From Stenotrophomonas maltophilia (GTDB lineage Bacteria > Pseudomonadota > Gammaproteobacteria > Xanthomonadales > Xanthomonadaceae), in contig NZ_CP033877.1 of NCBI RefSeq assembly GCF_006970445.1, forward strand, positions 4,348,750 through 4,412,749: a stretch of DNA of 64,000 nt. The letters run 5' to 3'. The notes under the pieces are model-generated. The model did no database searches. It had not been told where the DNA came from and saw nothing but the letters and a program-made list of their open reading frames with translations. Positions 23,401-32,440 of this stretch are shown here, piece after piece. How positions within the stretch are numbered: position 1 is the first letter of the stretch; the number at the start of each line of letters is the position of its first letter. The translations under genes and the position numbers were made by a program.

Positions 23401-25521
23401 ATGAATGCGTCTGTCCGTGCTCCGCGCCTGCAGTCCAAGCTGCTCGGCGCGGTTTCTGTTGGTCTGGCCGTGGTCCTGCTGTGCGCTCTGGCGGGCCTGG
23501 CCTCCGCCTGGTTGAAGTTGTCCACCGAGGTTCCGCCCGAGGTCGCGCACAGCCGCGATGCGGAACGCCTGCAGCGTGAGTTCCGCGGCCAGGTGCAGGA
23601 ATGGAAGAACGTGCTGCTGCGCGGCCACGACGATGCGCTGCGCCAGCGCCACCTGGAGGCCTTCGACAGCGAAGGCCGCCTGGTCGAGCAGCTGGCCATG
23701 GGCCTGGTGAGCAGCCCGGATGCGCGCACCCGTGAACTGGCGCAGGCGTTCATCTACCTGCACGCGCAGCTGCAGCAGGACTACCACGCGGCGCTGCAGG
23801 CGTTTGCCGGGGCCGGTTACGATCCCGCCGCCGGCGACGATCTGGTACGCGGCAAGGATCGCCCGGTGGCGACGGCACTGGATGCCCTGAGCACGCACGC
23901 CACGCAGGTGGCTGAAGCGGCGGTGGCAGCGCGTTCGCAGCAGGCACGCCAGACCCTGCTGCTGTGCGCGGTACTGACCGTACTGGCCGCCGTGCTGCTG
24001 CTGATCGGCCTGGCCTGGTGGCTGCGGCGTGCAGTGGTGCAGCCGGTACTGGCGGTCGAAGCCGCCGCACGCGCGGTGGCCGCTGGCGACCTGCAGCACG
24101 TGGTGCAGGTGCGCAGCCGCGACGAGATCGGTCGCCTCGCGCAGGCCATGCAGGCGGTGCAATCCACCCTGCGCGGCGTGCTGGATGCGCAGACCGCGAT
24201 GGCACAGGCGCACGAGGCCGGCAGCATCAGTCACCGCATGGACGCCGCTGCCTTCCCCGGCGCGTTCGGCACCATGGTGGGCGACTGCAACACGCTGGTC
24301 GATGCGCACATCCAGGTGAAGATGCGCGCGATCTCGATCATGGGCCGCTATGCGGTCGGCGACCTCAGCCAGGACATGGAGCGCCTGCCCGGCGAGAAGG
24401 CGGTGATCACCGAAGCGCTGGACGCGGTCAAGCACAACCTCGGTGCGATCAACGGCGAAATCCGCCGCCTGGCCGAAGCGGCGGCCGCCGGTGACTTCAG
24501 CCAGCGCGGCGACAGTGCGCGCTTCGAGCATGATTTCCGCGCGATGGTCGAGGGCCTGAACCGCCTGATGCAGACCACCGAGCTGAACCTGGCCGAGGTC
24601 TCCAGCATGCTGCGCGCCATCGCCGATGGCCGTCTCGGCGCGCGCATGCACGGTGATTTCCAGGGTGTGTTCGCGCGTATCGCCGGCGATGCCAATACCA
24701 CCGCCGCGCAGCTGGCGACCATCGTCACCGACATCAAGCACGCCTCCGGCAGCATCCACACCGCCGCCGCGGAGATCGCCGCCGGCAACAATGATCTGTC
24801 ACGCCGTACCGAGCAACAGGCCGCCAACCTGGAAGAGACGGCGGCATCGATGGAGGAACTGACCTCCACCGTGCGCCAGAACGCCGAACATGCACGCCAG
24901 GCCAACCAGCTGGCGATCGGCGCCCATACGGTCGCCTCCCACGGCGGCAGCGTGGTCGGCCAGGTGGTGGCAACGATGGGCGCGATCGAGACCTCGTCGC
25001 GGCAGATCGCCGACATCATCAGCGTGATCGATGGCATCGCCTTCCAGACCAACATCCTGGCCCTGAACGCGGCAGTGGAAGCTGCGCGCGCCGGTGAGCA
25101 GGGCCGCGGCTTCGCGGTGGTCGCCAGTGAAGTGCGCACCCTGGCGCAGCGTTCGGCGGCGGCGGCAAAGGAGATCAAGACGCTGATCGAAGCCTCGGTG
25201 GAGCAGGTCGGCCATGGCGCGCAGCGCGTACGCGAGGCGGGCGACACCATGGCCGAGATCGTCGCATCGGTGCAGCGCGTGACCGACATCATGGCCGAGA
25301 TCTCCGCTGCCTCGCAGGAGCAGAGCGCGGGCATCGAACAGGTCAGCCAGACCGTGATCCAGATGGACGGCACCACCCAGCAGAACGCCGCGTTGGTGGA
25401 GGAAGCCAGCGCTGCCGCGCGCAGCCTGGAACAGCAGGCAAACCGATTGATCGATGCGGTGGACGTGTTCGACCTTTCGAGCACGGCGGCGGCGAAAGGC
25501 GGGTTGGCACGCGCGGCCTGA
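23401..25521 (+). CDS. Methyl-accepting chemotaxis protein
   Basis: 706 aa chemoreceptor. TM1 is about residues 13-35; a helical sensor region with [18 protein letters not shown] follows; TM2 is about 181-205; then a HAMP domain, a second HAMP-like segment (residues about 310-440, with GDLSQ and GDFSQ repeats) and a full signalling helix hairpin with the conserved tip [20 protein letters not shown]. No C-terminal NWETF-type tether. The ligand is unknown. It is a single gene with its own upstream AT-rich region (23237-23330), and a repeat cluster follows. Confidence 0.93.
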   Translation: MNASVRAPRLQSKLLGAVSVGLAVVLLCALAGLASAWLKLSTEVPPEVAHSRDAERLQREFRGQVQEWKNVLLRGHDDALRQRHLEAFDSEGRLVEQLAMGLVSSPDARTRELAQAFIYLHAQLQQDYHAALQAFAGAGYDPAAGDDLVRGKDRPVATALDALSTHATQVAEAAVAARSQQARQTLLLCAVLTVLAAVLLLIGLAWWLRRAVVQPVLAVEAAARAVAAGDLQHVVQVRSRDEIGRLAQAMQAVQSTLRGVLDAQTAMAQAHEAGSISHRMDAAAFPGAFGTMVGDCNTLVDAHIQVKMRAISIMGRYAVGDLSQDMERLPGEKAVITEALDAVKHNLGAINGEIRRLAEAAAAGDFSQRGDSARFEHDFRAMVEGLNRLMQTTELNLAEVSSMLRAIADGRLGARMHGDFQGVFARIAGDANTTAAQLATIVTDIKHASGSIHTAAAEIAAGNNDLSRRTEQQAANLEETAASMEELTSTVRQNAEHARQANQLAIGAHTVASHGGSVVGQVVATMGAIETSSRQIADIISVIDGIAFQTNILALNAAVEAARAGEQGRGFAVVASEVRTLAQRSAAAAKEIKTLIEASVEQVGHGAQRVREAGDTMAEIVASVQRVTDIMAEISAASQEQSAGIEQVSQTVIQMDGTTQQNAALVEEASAAARSLEQQANRLIDAVDVFDLSSTAAAKGGLARAA

Positions 25522-25531
25522 TGGATCCGGT

Positions 25532-25649
25532 TGCCGGCCAGCGGCCGGCACTACCGTAAAACGCGTACAGGGGTAGTGCCGGCCGCTGGCCGGCAGCGTC
25601 CAACGCTGCATGGGTTGTGGCGTGAACAGTGCGGACCAACGGTCCGCAC
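25532..25649. repeat. Cluster of SMAG-type palindromes
   Basis: One unit at 25532-25555 (CTACC end) and one at 25572-25594 (GTAG start) face each other, so together they form a larger inverted repeat. A third hairpin, GTGCGGACC-aac-GGTCCGCAC, lies at 25629-25649. The remaining bases to 25778 show no gene. Confidence 0.75.
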
Positions 25650-25778
25650 CCACCGGGGCCTGCAACGGCCTCGCGGTAGTACACGGTGGTGCAATGCACC
25701 GTTGCCGGCATGCACGCGGTCACTGGCCTACCCTTTGCCGGATATTCCCGCCTCCCTCCCCCTCTGCTGGAGCCCCCC

Positions 25779-26588
25779 ATGACTGTCCCCGCCTTCGGTC
25801 TCGGCACCTTCCGCCTGAAAGACCAGACCGTGATCGACTCCGTGCGCAACGCGCTGGAGGTCGGTTACCGCGCCATCGATACCGCACAGATCTACGGCAA
25901 CGAAGCCGAAGTCGGCCAGGCCATCGCCGATTCCGGCGTGCCGCGCGATGAGATCTACCTGACCACCAAGGTCTGGATCACCGAGTTCAAGCGCGATGCG
26001 CTGCTCGCCAGCCTGCGCACCAGCCTGGAAAAGCTCCGCACTGACCAGGTGGATCTGGCGCTGATCCACTGGCCGTCGCCGAACGACAAGGTCGACGTGC
26101 CGATGGAGGAGTACTTGACCGCACTGGCCGAGGCCAAGGCACAGGGCCTGACCCGCGAGATCGGCATCTCGAACTTCACCATCGCGCAGACCCGCAAGGC
26201 GATCGGCATCCTCGGTGCCGACGCCATCGCCACCAACCAGATCGAGATCCACCCGTACCTGCAGAACCGCCTGCTGGTGAAGTTCCTGCAGGACAACGGC
26301 ATCCATATCACCGCCTACATGAGCCTGGCCTATGGCGAAGTGATCAAGGACCCGGTGATCCAGGCCATTGCCGGCCGGCACCAGGCCACCCCGGCGCAGA
26401 TCGCACTGGCGTGGGCGTTGCAGCAGGGCTTCTCGGTGATCCCGTCGTCGACCAAGCGCGGGAACCTGTCGGCCAACCTGGAAGCGGCAGCGATCCGCCT
26501 GACCGATGAAGACATGGCACAGATTGCCCGGCTCGATCGCGGCCATCGCCTGGCGAATCCGGAAGGGATTGCCCCGGCCTGGGATTGA
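25779..26588 (+). CDS. dkgB: 2,5-diketo-D-gluconate reductase B / methylglyoxal reductase-like aldo-keto reductase
   Basis: 269 aa, the size of E. coli DkgB. Catalytic residues are seen as Asp/Tyr in [10 protein letters not shown], Lys in TTKVW and His in LIHWPSP; the NADPH-binding end contains [10 protein letters not shown]. It reduces small aldehydes and ketones with NADPH. Start chosen at MTVPAFGLG. The gene is flanked by SMAG clusters on both sides. Confidence 0.9.
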   Translation: MTVPAFGLGTFRLKDQTVIDSVRNALEVGYRAIDTAQIYGNEAEVGQAIADSGVPRDEIYLTTKVWITEFKRDALLASLRTSLEKLRTDQVDLALIHWPSPNDKVDVPMEEYLTALAEAKAQGLTREIGISNFTIAQTRKAIGILGADAIATNQIEIHPYLQNRLLVKFLQDNGIHITAYMSLAYGEVIKDPVIQAIAGRHQATPAQIALAWALQQGFSVIPSSTKRGNLSANLEAAAIRLTDEDMAQIARLDRGHRLANPEGIAPAWD

Positions 26589-26615
26589 TTGCAACGACGG
26601 CGTGCAACTGCTCTG

Positions 26616-26691
26616 GTAGACGCCGACCTTGGTCGGCGCAGACGTCTGATCGATCGATGAAACACCGTGCCGACCAAGGTCGGCACCTACC
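26616..26691. repeat. Paired inverted SMAG units (BIME-like)
   Basis: A unit starting GTAG at 26616 (ACGCCGACC-tt-GGTCGGCG) and one ending CTACC at 26691 (TGCCGACC-aa-GGTCGGCA) lie head to head about 28 bases apart, so they can fold singly or as one long hairpin between convergent dkgB and the hydrolase gene. Confidence 0.8.
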
Positions 26692-26701
26692 AACGTCAGG
26701 G

Positions 26702-27409
26702 CTACCTCCCGCCCTGCAGCAGCCACCCACGCATCGCCGCACTGACCTCGTCCGGCTTCTCCATCGGCGCCAGGTGCCCACAGTCGGGCACCACCACCAG
26801 CTGCGAGTGCGGCACCATCGCGTGCATTTCCTCGCTCACCGCCAGCGGCGTGATGCGATCGTTCGCGCCGCACACGATCAGCAGCGGATCGCGGTAGCCA
26901 GCCAGCACGTCATGGCCATCGCGGCGCTCCAGTGCGCTCTGGCGCAGGAAGACATCCGCGCCCAGGCGGGCGGTCATGTCACGCACGCGTTGCACCAGCA
27001 CATAGTCATCCAGCCGCGAAGCATCGATGTAGCTGCGCATCAGCACGTCACCGAAGCCGTGGAATTTTCCCGGCAGGCGCACGCTGGCACGTTGGCTGCG
27101 GCGCTGGTCGGCCCGCTCGGGTGAGTCGGCGTGGATCGAGGTGTCGATCAGCGCCAACTGCAACACCCGTTCCGGCGCGATGCGCAGGATCTGCTGGGCC
27201 ACGAAGCCACCCAGCGAGAACCCGGCCAGCGCAACGCGCTCCGGTGCCTGCGCCAGCACGTCCTCGGCCACCGCCTGCAGGGTCTCGCCTCGGGTCTGGT
27301 CGCCCACGGTGCAGTCGGCGATATCGGCCAGGTCGGCCAGCTGCGCGCGCCACAGCTCGGCATCGTTGAGCAGGCCGGGCAGCAGCAACAGGGGGATACG
27401 GTCGGTCAT
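26702..27409 (-). CDS. Alpha/beta hydrolase
   Basis: 235 aa. Nucleophile elbow AGFSLGGFV (Ser), acid CGANDRITP (Asp) and base [11 protein letters not shown] (His) form a complete triad, and the oxyanion start [10 protein letters not shown] is present. The start at 27409 gives the usual N-terminus. Closest general type is a small esterase or MhpC/BioH-like hydrolase; the substrate is not predicted. Confidence 0.88.
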   Translation of the reverse strand: MTDRIPLLLLPGLLNDAELWRAQLADLADIADCTVGDQTRGETLQAVAEDVLAQAPERVALAGFSLGGFVAQQILRIAPERVLQLALIDTSIHADSPERADQRRSQRASVRLPGKFHGFGDVLMRSYIDASRLDDYVLVQRVRDMTARLGADVFLRQSALERRDGHDVLAGYRDPLLIVCGANDRITPLAVSEEMHAMVPHSQLVVVPDCGHLAPMEKPDEVSAAMRGWLLQGGR

Positions 27410-27507
27410 GGGGGTATTGTCGCGCCAGCGCGGTGACGGAACCATGCCGCAACGGGCGATTGCGTTGTAGAGTCGCGCAAGCTCGACCCTACGATACGGA
27501 CGCGACC

Positions 27508-27888
27508 ATGGCAGACCCCTACAACAGCGGCACCCCTTCCCCGCCCGCACTGCGCTTCGACGATTCACTGGTCACCACGGCCTTCGAGCTGCCCGGGCAC
27601 CGTGTGGTGCGCAACCTCGGTGTGGTGCGCGGCATCACCGTGCGCTCGCGCTCAATCGTCGGCAACTTCCTGGGCGGCATCCAGACGATCTTCGGTGGCA
27701 ACATCACCATCTACACCGAACTGTGCGAACAGGCTCGCGAGGAAACCTACCGCGACATGGTCAAGCATGCGCGGCAGCTGGGCGCCAACGCGATCATCGG
27801 CATGCGCTACGACGCCACCGATGTGATGACCGGACTGACCGAAGTGCTGTGCTATGGCACGGCGGTGGTGGTGGAACCGTTGCGGTGA
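27508..27888 (+). CDS. YbjQ/UPF0145 family protein
   Basis: 126 aa. The GVVRG start of the family core (about residue 38), [13 protein letters not shown] and [16 protein letters not shown] are typical. The family forms pentameric beta barrels and is listed as possible heavy-metal-binding, but its function is not established. The start is set at ATG 27508. Confidence 0.88.
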   Translation: MADPYNSGTPSPPALRFDDSLVTTAFELPGHRVVRNLGVVRGITVRSRSIVGNFLGGIQTIFGGNITIYTELCEQAREETYRDMVKHARQLGANAIIGMRYDATDVMTGLTEVLCYGTAVVVEPLR

Positions 27889-27892
27889 CGCT

Positions 27893-27920
27893 GTAGGGCC
27901 GAGCGAGGGCTCGGCTCTAC
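27893..27920. repeat. SMAG palindrome forming a stop codon
   Basis: GTAGGGCCGAGC-gag-GGCTCGGCTCTAC. On the minus strand its terminal GTAG provides the TAG stop of the Pat gene (27917-27919), while the other end lies 4 bases after the YbjQ-family stop. Confidence 0.8.
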
Positions 27921-30637
27921 AATGGGGTTTCAGGCACCTCGACCTGCTGCACCGGCAGGGTCACCATCATCACCGTCGGGTCGTCCGGGTCCAGCCGGGT
28001 CTTGAAGCCCAGGCTCTGGCACATCGCCAGCATGGTGCTGTTCTCGCGCAGCACCTGGCCTTCGACCACGTCCAGGCCCAGCCACTTGGCGTACTCGATC
28101 ATGATCGCCATCAGTCGCCAGCCGATGCCGTGGCCCTTCAGGTCCGAGCGGATCAGGATGCCGTACTCGCCACGGTGGTAATCCGCGTCGGCGTGCAGGC
28201 GCACCGCACCCAGCATCTCGCCACTGCGCGGTTCGATCGCCACCAGCGCGATCGAGCGTGCGTAGTCGAGCTGGGTCAGGCGGGCGATGAACTCGTGGCT
28301 GAAGTGCTTCACCGACTGGAAGAAGCGCAGGCGCAGGTCCTCGTCGCTGACACGAGCGAAGAACGCGCGGAACAGTGCGTCGTCCTCCGGCCGCACCGGG
28401 CGCACGAAGGCGCGGCCGCCATCGGACAGTTCGATGGTGCGCTCCCACTCCTTCGGGTATGGGAACACCGAGAAGCGTGGATGGCCACGGCCCTTGTGCA
28501 GGATGCGCGACGGCGCCACCGCCACGCGCGCGTCGAGGGCGAGGATGCCCTTGCCGTCGACCAGCAGCGGATTGATGTCCAGCGTGCGCACTTCGGGAAT
28601 GTCGGCGGCCAGCTGTGCCAGCTTGACCAGCGCCAGCGCCAGTGCGCGCTCGTCGGCGGCGGGCACATCGCCGTAGGCCTTGAGGATGCGCGAGGCACGG
28701 GTCTGGCCGATCAACTCATGGGCCAGGCGCAGGTCCAGCGGTGGCAGCGCCAGCGCCTTGTCGTTGATCACTTCGACCGCGGTACCGCCACGACCGACCA
28801 CGATCACCGGGCCGAACGTTGCGTCATCGGCAATGCCGACGATCAGCTCACGCGCCTTCGGACGCACGATGGTCGGCTGCACCAGCAGGCCGTCGATGCG
28901 CGCATCCGGCCGCAGCTGGCGCGCACGCGACAGGATCGCGTTGGCCGCGCTCTGCACCGCCGGCAGCGTGGACAGGTTGAGGCGCACACCATCCACTTCC
29001 GACTTGTGCGGAATATCCGGCGAGAGAATCTTCAGCGCGACCGTGGCACCGCGCTCCAGCAGCGGTTGCGCCAGGTCCATCGCCTCGTGCGCATCGCGTG
29101 CATGCATCACCGGCGCGGACGGAATGCCGTAGGCCTTGAGCAGCTCATGCGTAGCCAGCGGGTCCAGCCATTGCTGGCCATTGGCCAGCGCAGCATCGAC
29201 CAGTGCACGCGCGGCTGCCGCATCGACATTGAAGTCCTGCGGCAGGCTGGGTGGCGTTTCCATCAAGGCGTTCTGCGCTTCGCGGTAACGCACCAGATGC
29301 TGGAAGCCACGTACTGCCTCCGCCTCGGTCGGATAGGTCGGCACCCGCGCCGCGTTGAGCGTGGCAGTGGCCTGGTCATCGTTGCCCAGCCACACTGCGA
29401 ACACCGGCTTGTCGCGGTGGTGGCGCGGGCGCAGGCCGAGCGTGCGGGTGAGTGCCTGCGCAGCGTCTGCGGAGGAGGTGAATGCGGTGGGTACGTTGAC
29501 CACCATCACCGCGTCATTCTCGTTGTCGGCCAGCAGCGCTTCGATGGCCGCGGCATAGCGGTCACCATCGGCGTCGACCACGATGTCCACCGGATTGCTG
29601 CGCGACCAGCCCTGCGGCAGTACGGCGTCGAGTTTCTCGACCGTGCTGTCGGACAGGTTGGCCAGCGTGCCACGCAATGCGACCAACTGATCCACGGCGA
29701 GACGGCCAACACCACCGCCATTGCTGAGGATGGCCAGGCGGCGACCGGGGAAGGTCCCCAACCGGCCCAGCGATTCGGCAGCAGTGAACAGTTCGTCCAG
29801 CGCGCTGACACGCAGCAGGCCGGCACGGTTGAACGCTGCACCGTACACATCATCGGCGCGGGCCAGGGCCTGCACATGGGTATCGCGGCTACCTGGCTGC
29901 ACGCGCTCGGCGCGGCCGGACTTCACCACCACCACCGGCTTGGCGCGGGCGGCGGCACGCGCGGCCGACATGAATTTGCGCGCGTCCTTGATCTGCTCGA
30001 CATAGAGCAGGATGGCGCGGGTGCGGTAGTCGGTGGCGAAGTAATCGAGCAGATCGCCAAAGTCGACGTCCATCGTGTCGCCCAGCGAGACCACGGCGGA
30101 GAACCCGACCGAGCGCGCCACGCCCCACTCCACCAGCGCGGCGGCAATGGCGGAGGATTCGGAGATCAGGGCGAGGTCGCCTGCCTGCGGGAAATGTGCG
30201 GCGATACTGGCATTGAGTCGCGCGTGCGGCGCGATGACGCCCAGGCAATGCGGCCCGAGGATGCGCAGGCCATGCTTGCGCGCCACCGCCTCCACCTGTG
30301 CGGACAACGAACCCGGGCCTTCGCCCAGGTGCGCGGTGAGGATGATCGCCGCCTGCACGCCACGTTCGGCAGCAGTGCGTACCACCTGCGGCACGATCGC
30401 CGCGGGCGCGGTGATCACCACCAGGTCGGGCACCCAGTCCAGGTCCTTCAGCCGCTTGATCGTGCGGATGCCATCGATCTCGGCATGCCGCGGGTTGATC
30501 CACGCCACCTTGCCGGGGAAGCCGGTGCCGCGCAGATTGCGCATCACCGCACGGCCGGCCGAACGCTCGCGCGGGCTGCCGCCGATCACCGCGACCGACT
30601 GCGGGCGGAACACGGACTGCAGGTGGTAGGTACTCAT
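27917..30637 (-). CDS. Pat-type protein lysine acetyltransferase (acyl-CoA synthetase-like + GNAT)
   Basis: 906 aa, the length of YfiQ/Pat proteins. The N-terminal half resembles ADP-forming acyl-CoA synthetase (CoA-binding VAVIGGSPRERSAG, followed by ligase and ATP-grasp segments around residue 460-680). The last 170 residues are a GNAT domain (GIGWRLMAIMIEYAK). Pat enzymes acetylate and so switch off acetyl-CoA synthetase and other proteins, in response to cAMP or metabolic state in some species. The gene ends at a SMAG-derived TAG. Confidence 0.92.
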   Translation of the reverse strand: MSTYHLQSVFRPQSVAVIGGSPRERSAGRAVMRNLRGTGFPGKVAWINPRHAEIDGIRTIKRLKDLDWVPDLVVITAPAAIVPQVVRTAAERGVQAAIILTAHLGEGPGSLSAQVEAVARKHGLRILGPHCLGVIAPHARLNASIAAHFPQAGDLALISESSAIAAALVEWGVARSVGFSAVVSLGDTMDVDFGDLLDYFATDYRTRAILLYVEQIKDARKFMSAARAAARAKPVVVVKSGRAERVQPGSRDTHVQALARADDVYGAAFNRAGLLRVSALDELFTAAESLGRLGTFPGRRLAILSNGGGVGRLAVDQLVALRGTLANLSDSTVEKLDAVLPQGWSRSNPVDIVVDADGDRYAAAIEALLADNENDAVMVVNVPTAFTSSADAAQALTRTLGLRPRHHRDKPVFAVWLGNDDQATATLNAARVPTYPTEAEAVRGFQHLVRYREAQNALMETPPSLPQDFNVDAAAARALVDAALANGQQWLDPLATHELLKAYGIPSAPVMHARDAHEAMDLAQPLLERGATVALKILSPDIPHKSEVDGVRLNLSTLPAVQSAANAILSRARQLRPDARIDGLLVQPTIVRPKARELIVGIADDATFGPVIVVGRGGTAVEVINDKALALPPLDLRLAHELIGQTRASRILKAYGDVPAADERALALALVKLAQLAADIPEVRTLDINPLLVDGKGILALDARVAVAPSRILHKGRGHPRFSVFPYPKEWERTIELSDGGRAFVRPVRPEDDALFRAFFARVSDEDLRLRFFQSVKHFSHEFIARLTQLDYARSIALVAIEPRSGEMLGAVRLHADADYHRGEYGILIRSDLKGHGIGWRLMAIMIEYAKWLGLDVVEGQVLRENSTMLAMCQSLGFKTRLDPDDPTVMMVTLPVQQVEVPETPL

Positions 30638-30652
30638 GCGCCTACGGTACCC

Positions 30653-30721
30653 AAAAAAGGGGACGGAGGGGATTAAGTCGTTAGTGCCACAAACGACTTA
30701 ATCCCCTCCGTCCCCTTTTTT
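30653..30721. terminator. 30-bp perfect palindrome, bidirectional terminator-like
   Basis: The arms 30653-30682 and 30692-30721 are perfectly complementary with a 9-base loop, starting with A6 and ending with T7. It starts two bases beyond the mgtE stop codon (minus strand) and ends 16 bases before the Pat start. Form and place fit an intrinsic terminator for mgtE; the length and perfection suggest a mobile repeat recruited as terminator. Confidence 0.85.
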
Positions 30722-30723
30722 TG

Positions 30724-32094
30724 TTACAGCAGCGTGCCGTGCAGGATCATCGCGGCGATGCTGAAATAGATCACCAGGCCGGTCACATCCACCAAAGTGG
30801 CCACGAACGGGGCCGAGGCGCTGGCCGGGTCGAAGCCGAACCGCTTCAGGATGAACGGCAGCATCGAGCCGGACAGCGAACCGAAGGTGACGATGCCGAC
30901 CAGCGCGGCACCGATGGTGATCGCCAGCAGGATCCAGTGCTCGCCGTAGTCGTGCAGGCCGCCCAGCTGCCAGATCACGATGCGCACGATGGCCAGGCAG
31001 CCAAGGATGGCGCCCAGCACCATGCCGGTCGGGATCTCGCGCAGGGCCACTTTCCACCAGTCGCGCAGGCGCAGTTCGCGCAGCGCCAAGCTGCGGATCA
31101 GCAGCGAGGTGGCCTGCGAACCGGAATTGCCGCCCGAACTCATGATCAGTGGGATGAACAGGGTCAGCACCACTGCGCGTGCCAGTTCGTCCTCGTAGTG
31201 CTGCATCGCGCTGGCGGTCAGCATCTCACCCAGGAACAGCACGCTCAGCCAACCGGCGCGCTTGCGCAGCATCTCGAGGAAGCCGATCTGCATGTACGGC
31301 TTGTCCAGCGCTTCCATGCCGCCGAACTTGTGCGCGTCCTCGGTGGACTCCTCGATCAGCGCATCGAGCACGTCGTCCACGGTGACGATGCCCAGCATCT
31401 GCTGCTGCGCGTCGACCACTGGAATCGCCAGCAGGTCGTGGCGGCGGATCAGCCGCGCCACCTCTTCCTGGTCCATCAGCGCGTCCACTGTCACCGGCGG
31501 ATTGACCTGGGCCACGTCCAGGATTGACTCCTCGGGCAGGCCAGTGATCAACCGGCGCATGGTCACCACCTGCTGCAGCTGCTGACTGGCGGGGTCCAGC
31601 ACGTAGATCGCGTACACCGTCTCGCGGGTGCGCTCGACCTGGCGGATGTGCTGCAGGGTCTGCGCCACGGTCCAGCTGGCAGGCACGCCCACGTACTCGG
31701 TGGTCATCAGCGCGCCGGCGGTGTTGGGCGGGTAGCTGAGCAGCTTCTGGATGGCCTGGCGGGCGTCGGTGCCCAGCAGCGGGATCAGCCGCGCGCGCTC
31801 GTCCTCGTCCAGCTCGTGGACGATGTCGGTGGCGCGGTCGTCGGCCATCAGCCCAAGCAGGGCGGCGGCGCGGGCCGGCGGCAGCACGGCCACCAGCTCG
31901 CCGCTGCGCTGCAGTTCGGGCGCTTCGAGCATCTTCACCGCACGCGGCAACGGCAGCGCGGCCAGCGTTTCGGCGGCGCGGGTCAGTTCCAGCGTGTTGA
32001 GGAATTCCACCGCGTCGGCGGTGTTGTAGTTCGCCAGCGGCGCGGCCAGTGCGGCGGCATCGGCCACCGGGCGCAGCAATTGCTTCTGGTTCAT
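30724..32094 (-). CDS. mgtE: Magnesium transporter MgtE
   Basis: 456 aa Mg2+ channel/transporter. It shows an N-terminal superhelical domain (about 1-125), two CBS domains (about 130-255), then five membrane helices from about 290 with SSGGNSGSQATSLLIRSLA, the conserved pore-region motif. The CBS/N domains close the pore at high internal Mg2+. A stem of 9 bp directly abuts the start codon in the leader. It is divergent from the KefC-like antiporter. Confidence 0.94.
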   Translation of the reverse strand: MNQKQLLRPVADAAALAAPLANYNTADAVEFLNTLELTRAAETLAALPLPRAVKMLEAPELQRSGELVAVLPPARAAALLGLMADDRATDIVHELDEDERARLIPLLGTDARQAIQKLLSYPPNTAGALMTTEYVGVPASWTVAQTLQHIRQVERTRETVYAIYVLDPASQQLQQVVTMRRLITGLPEESILDVAQVNPPVTVDALMDQEEVARLIRRHDLLAIPVVDAQQQMLGIVTVDDVLDALIEESTEDAHKFGGMEALDKPYMQIGFLEMLRKRAGWLSVLFLGEMLTASAMQHYEDELARAVVLTLFIPLIMSSGGNSGSQATSLLIRSLALRELRLRDWWKVALREIPTGMVLGAILGCLAIVRIVIWQLGGLHDYGEHWILLAITIGAALVGIVTFGSLSGSMLPFILKRFGFDPASASAPFVATLVDVTGLVIYFSIAAMILHGTLL

Positions 32095-32147
32095 CGGTTT
32101 TGCCTTGTGGGGGTGCGACCTCGCGCAACGCCAACGCAGGCAAACCG
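32095..32147 (-). promoter_or_regulatory. Hairpin abutting the mgtE start codon
   Basis: On the minus strand CGGTTTGCC (32147-32139) pairs with GGCAAAACCG (32104-32095) with one bulged A; the last paired base is next to the ATG, and the AAGG ribosome-binding sequence partly lies in the stem. A candidate promoter, TTGACC (32294-32289) with a weak -10 17 bases on, would give a leader of about 165 bases. No known Mg2+ riboswitch consensus was recognised. Confidence 0.45.
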
Positions 32148-32440
32148 TCCCGATGTCAGGCGGCGGCCATCGCTGGCGTCGAACGAGGTCGACTTCTACT
32201 GTCGCTGGACATGGGTTGGGGACTCCGGGATGCGTGTGCCGGCGGACGCGCCGCCAGCGGCGGGCAGTCTGGACCCGTGGGCCATGCAGGTCAACCCGGC
32301 AGCCCGGCGGCGGGCAGCGGCGCGGCCGGATGTTCTCGTGCGTACACAGGCCGGCGCGCATAATGGTGCGGTGGCGCTCGCCACGCTTTCCCCCACCCGA
32401 ACGGACGCACTGCGGGCTTCCCCGATGACCAGGTATTCCC
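32148..32440. other. Divergent intergenic region between mgtE and the antiporter gene
   Basis: No gene was seen. CATAAT at 32359-32364 could be a -10 for the antiporter on the plus strand, without a clear -35. GTCGA-type short dyads in 32180-32200 belong to the mgtE leader. The rest is GC-rich and unassigned. Confidence 0.5.

Noticed and set aside
25532..26691. Possible CRISPR-like array from repeated palindromes
   Set aside because: Units are SMAG hairpins of differing sequence, irregular spacing and both orientations; no constant repeat-spacer pattern and no cas genes.
27854..30676. Long plus-strand open frame (about 940 codons) opposite the Pat gene
   Set aside because: Low-complexity His/Arg/Gln-rich translation typical of antisense frames in high-GC DNA; the opposite strand encodes a complete recognised protein family.
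32095..32440. M-box or yybP-ykoY type riboswitch upstream of mgtE
   Set aside because: No conserved core motif of either class could be recognised; only a start-proximal stem is reported.
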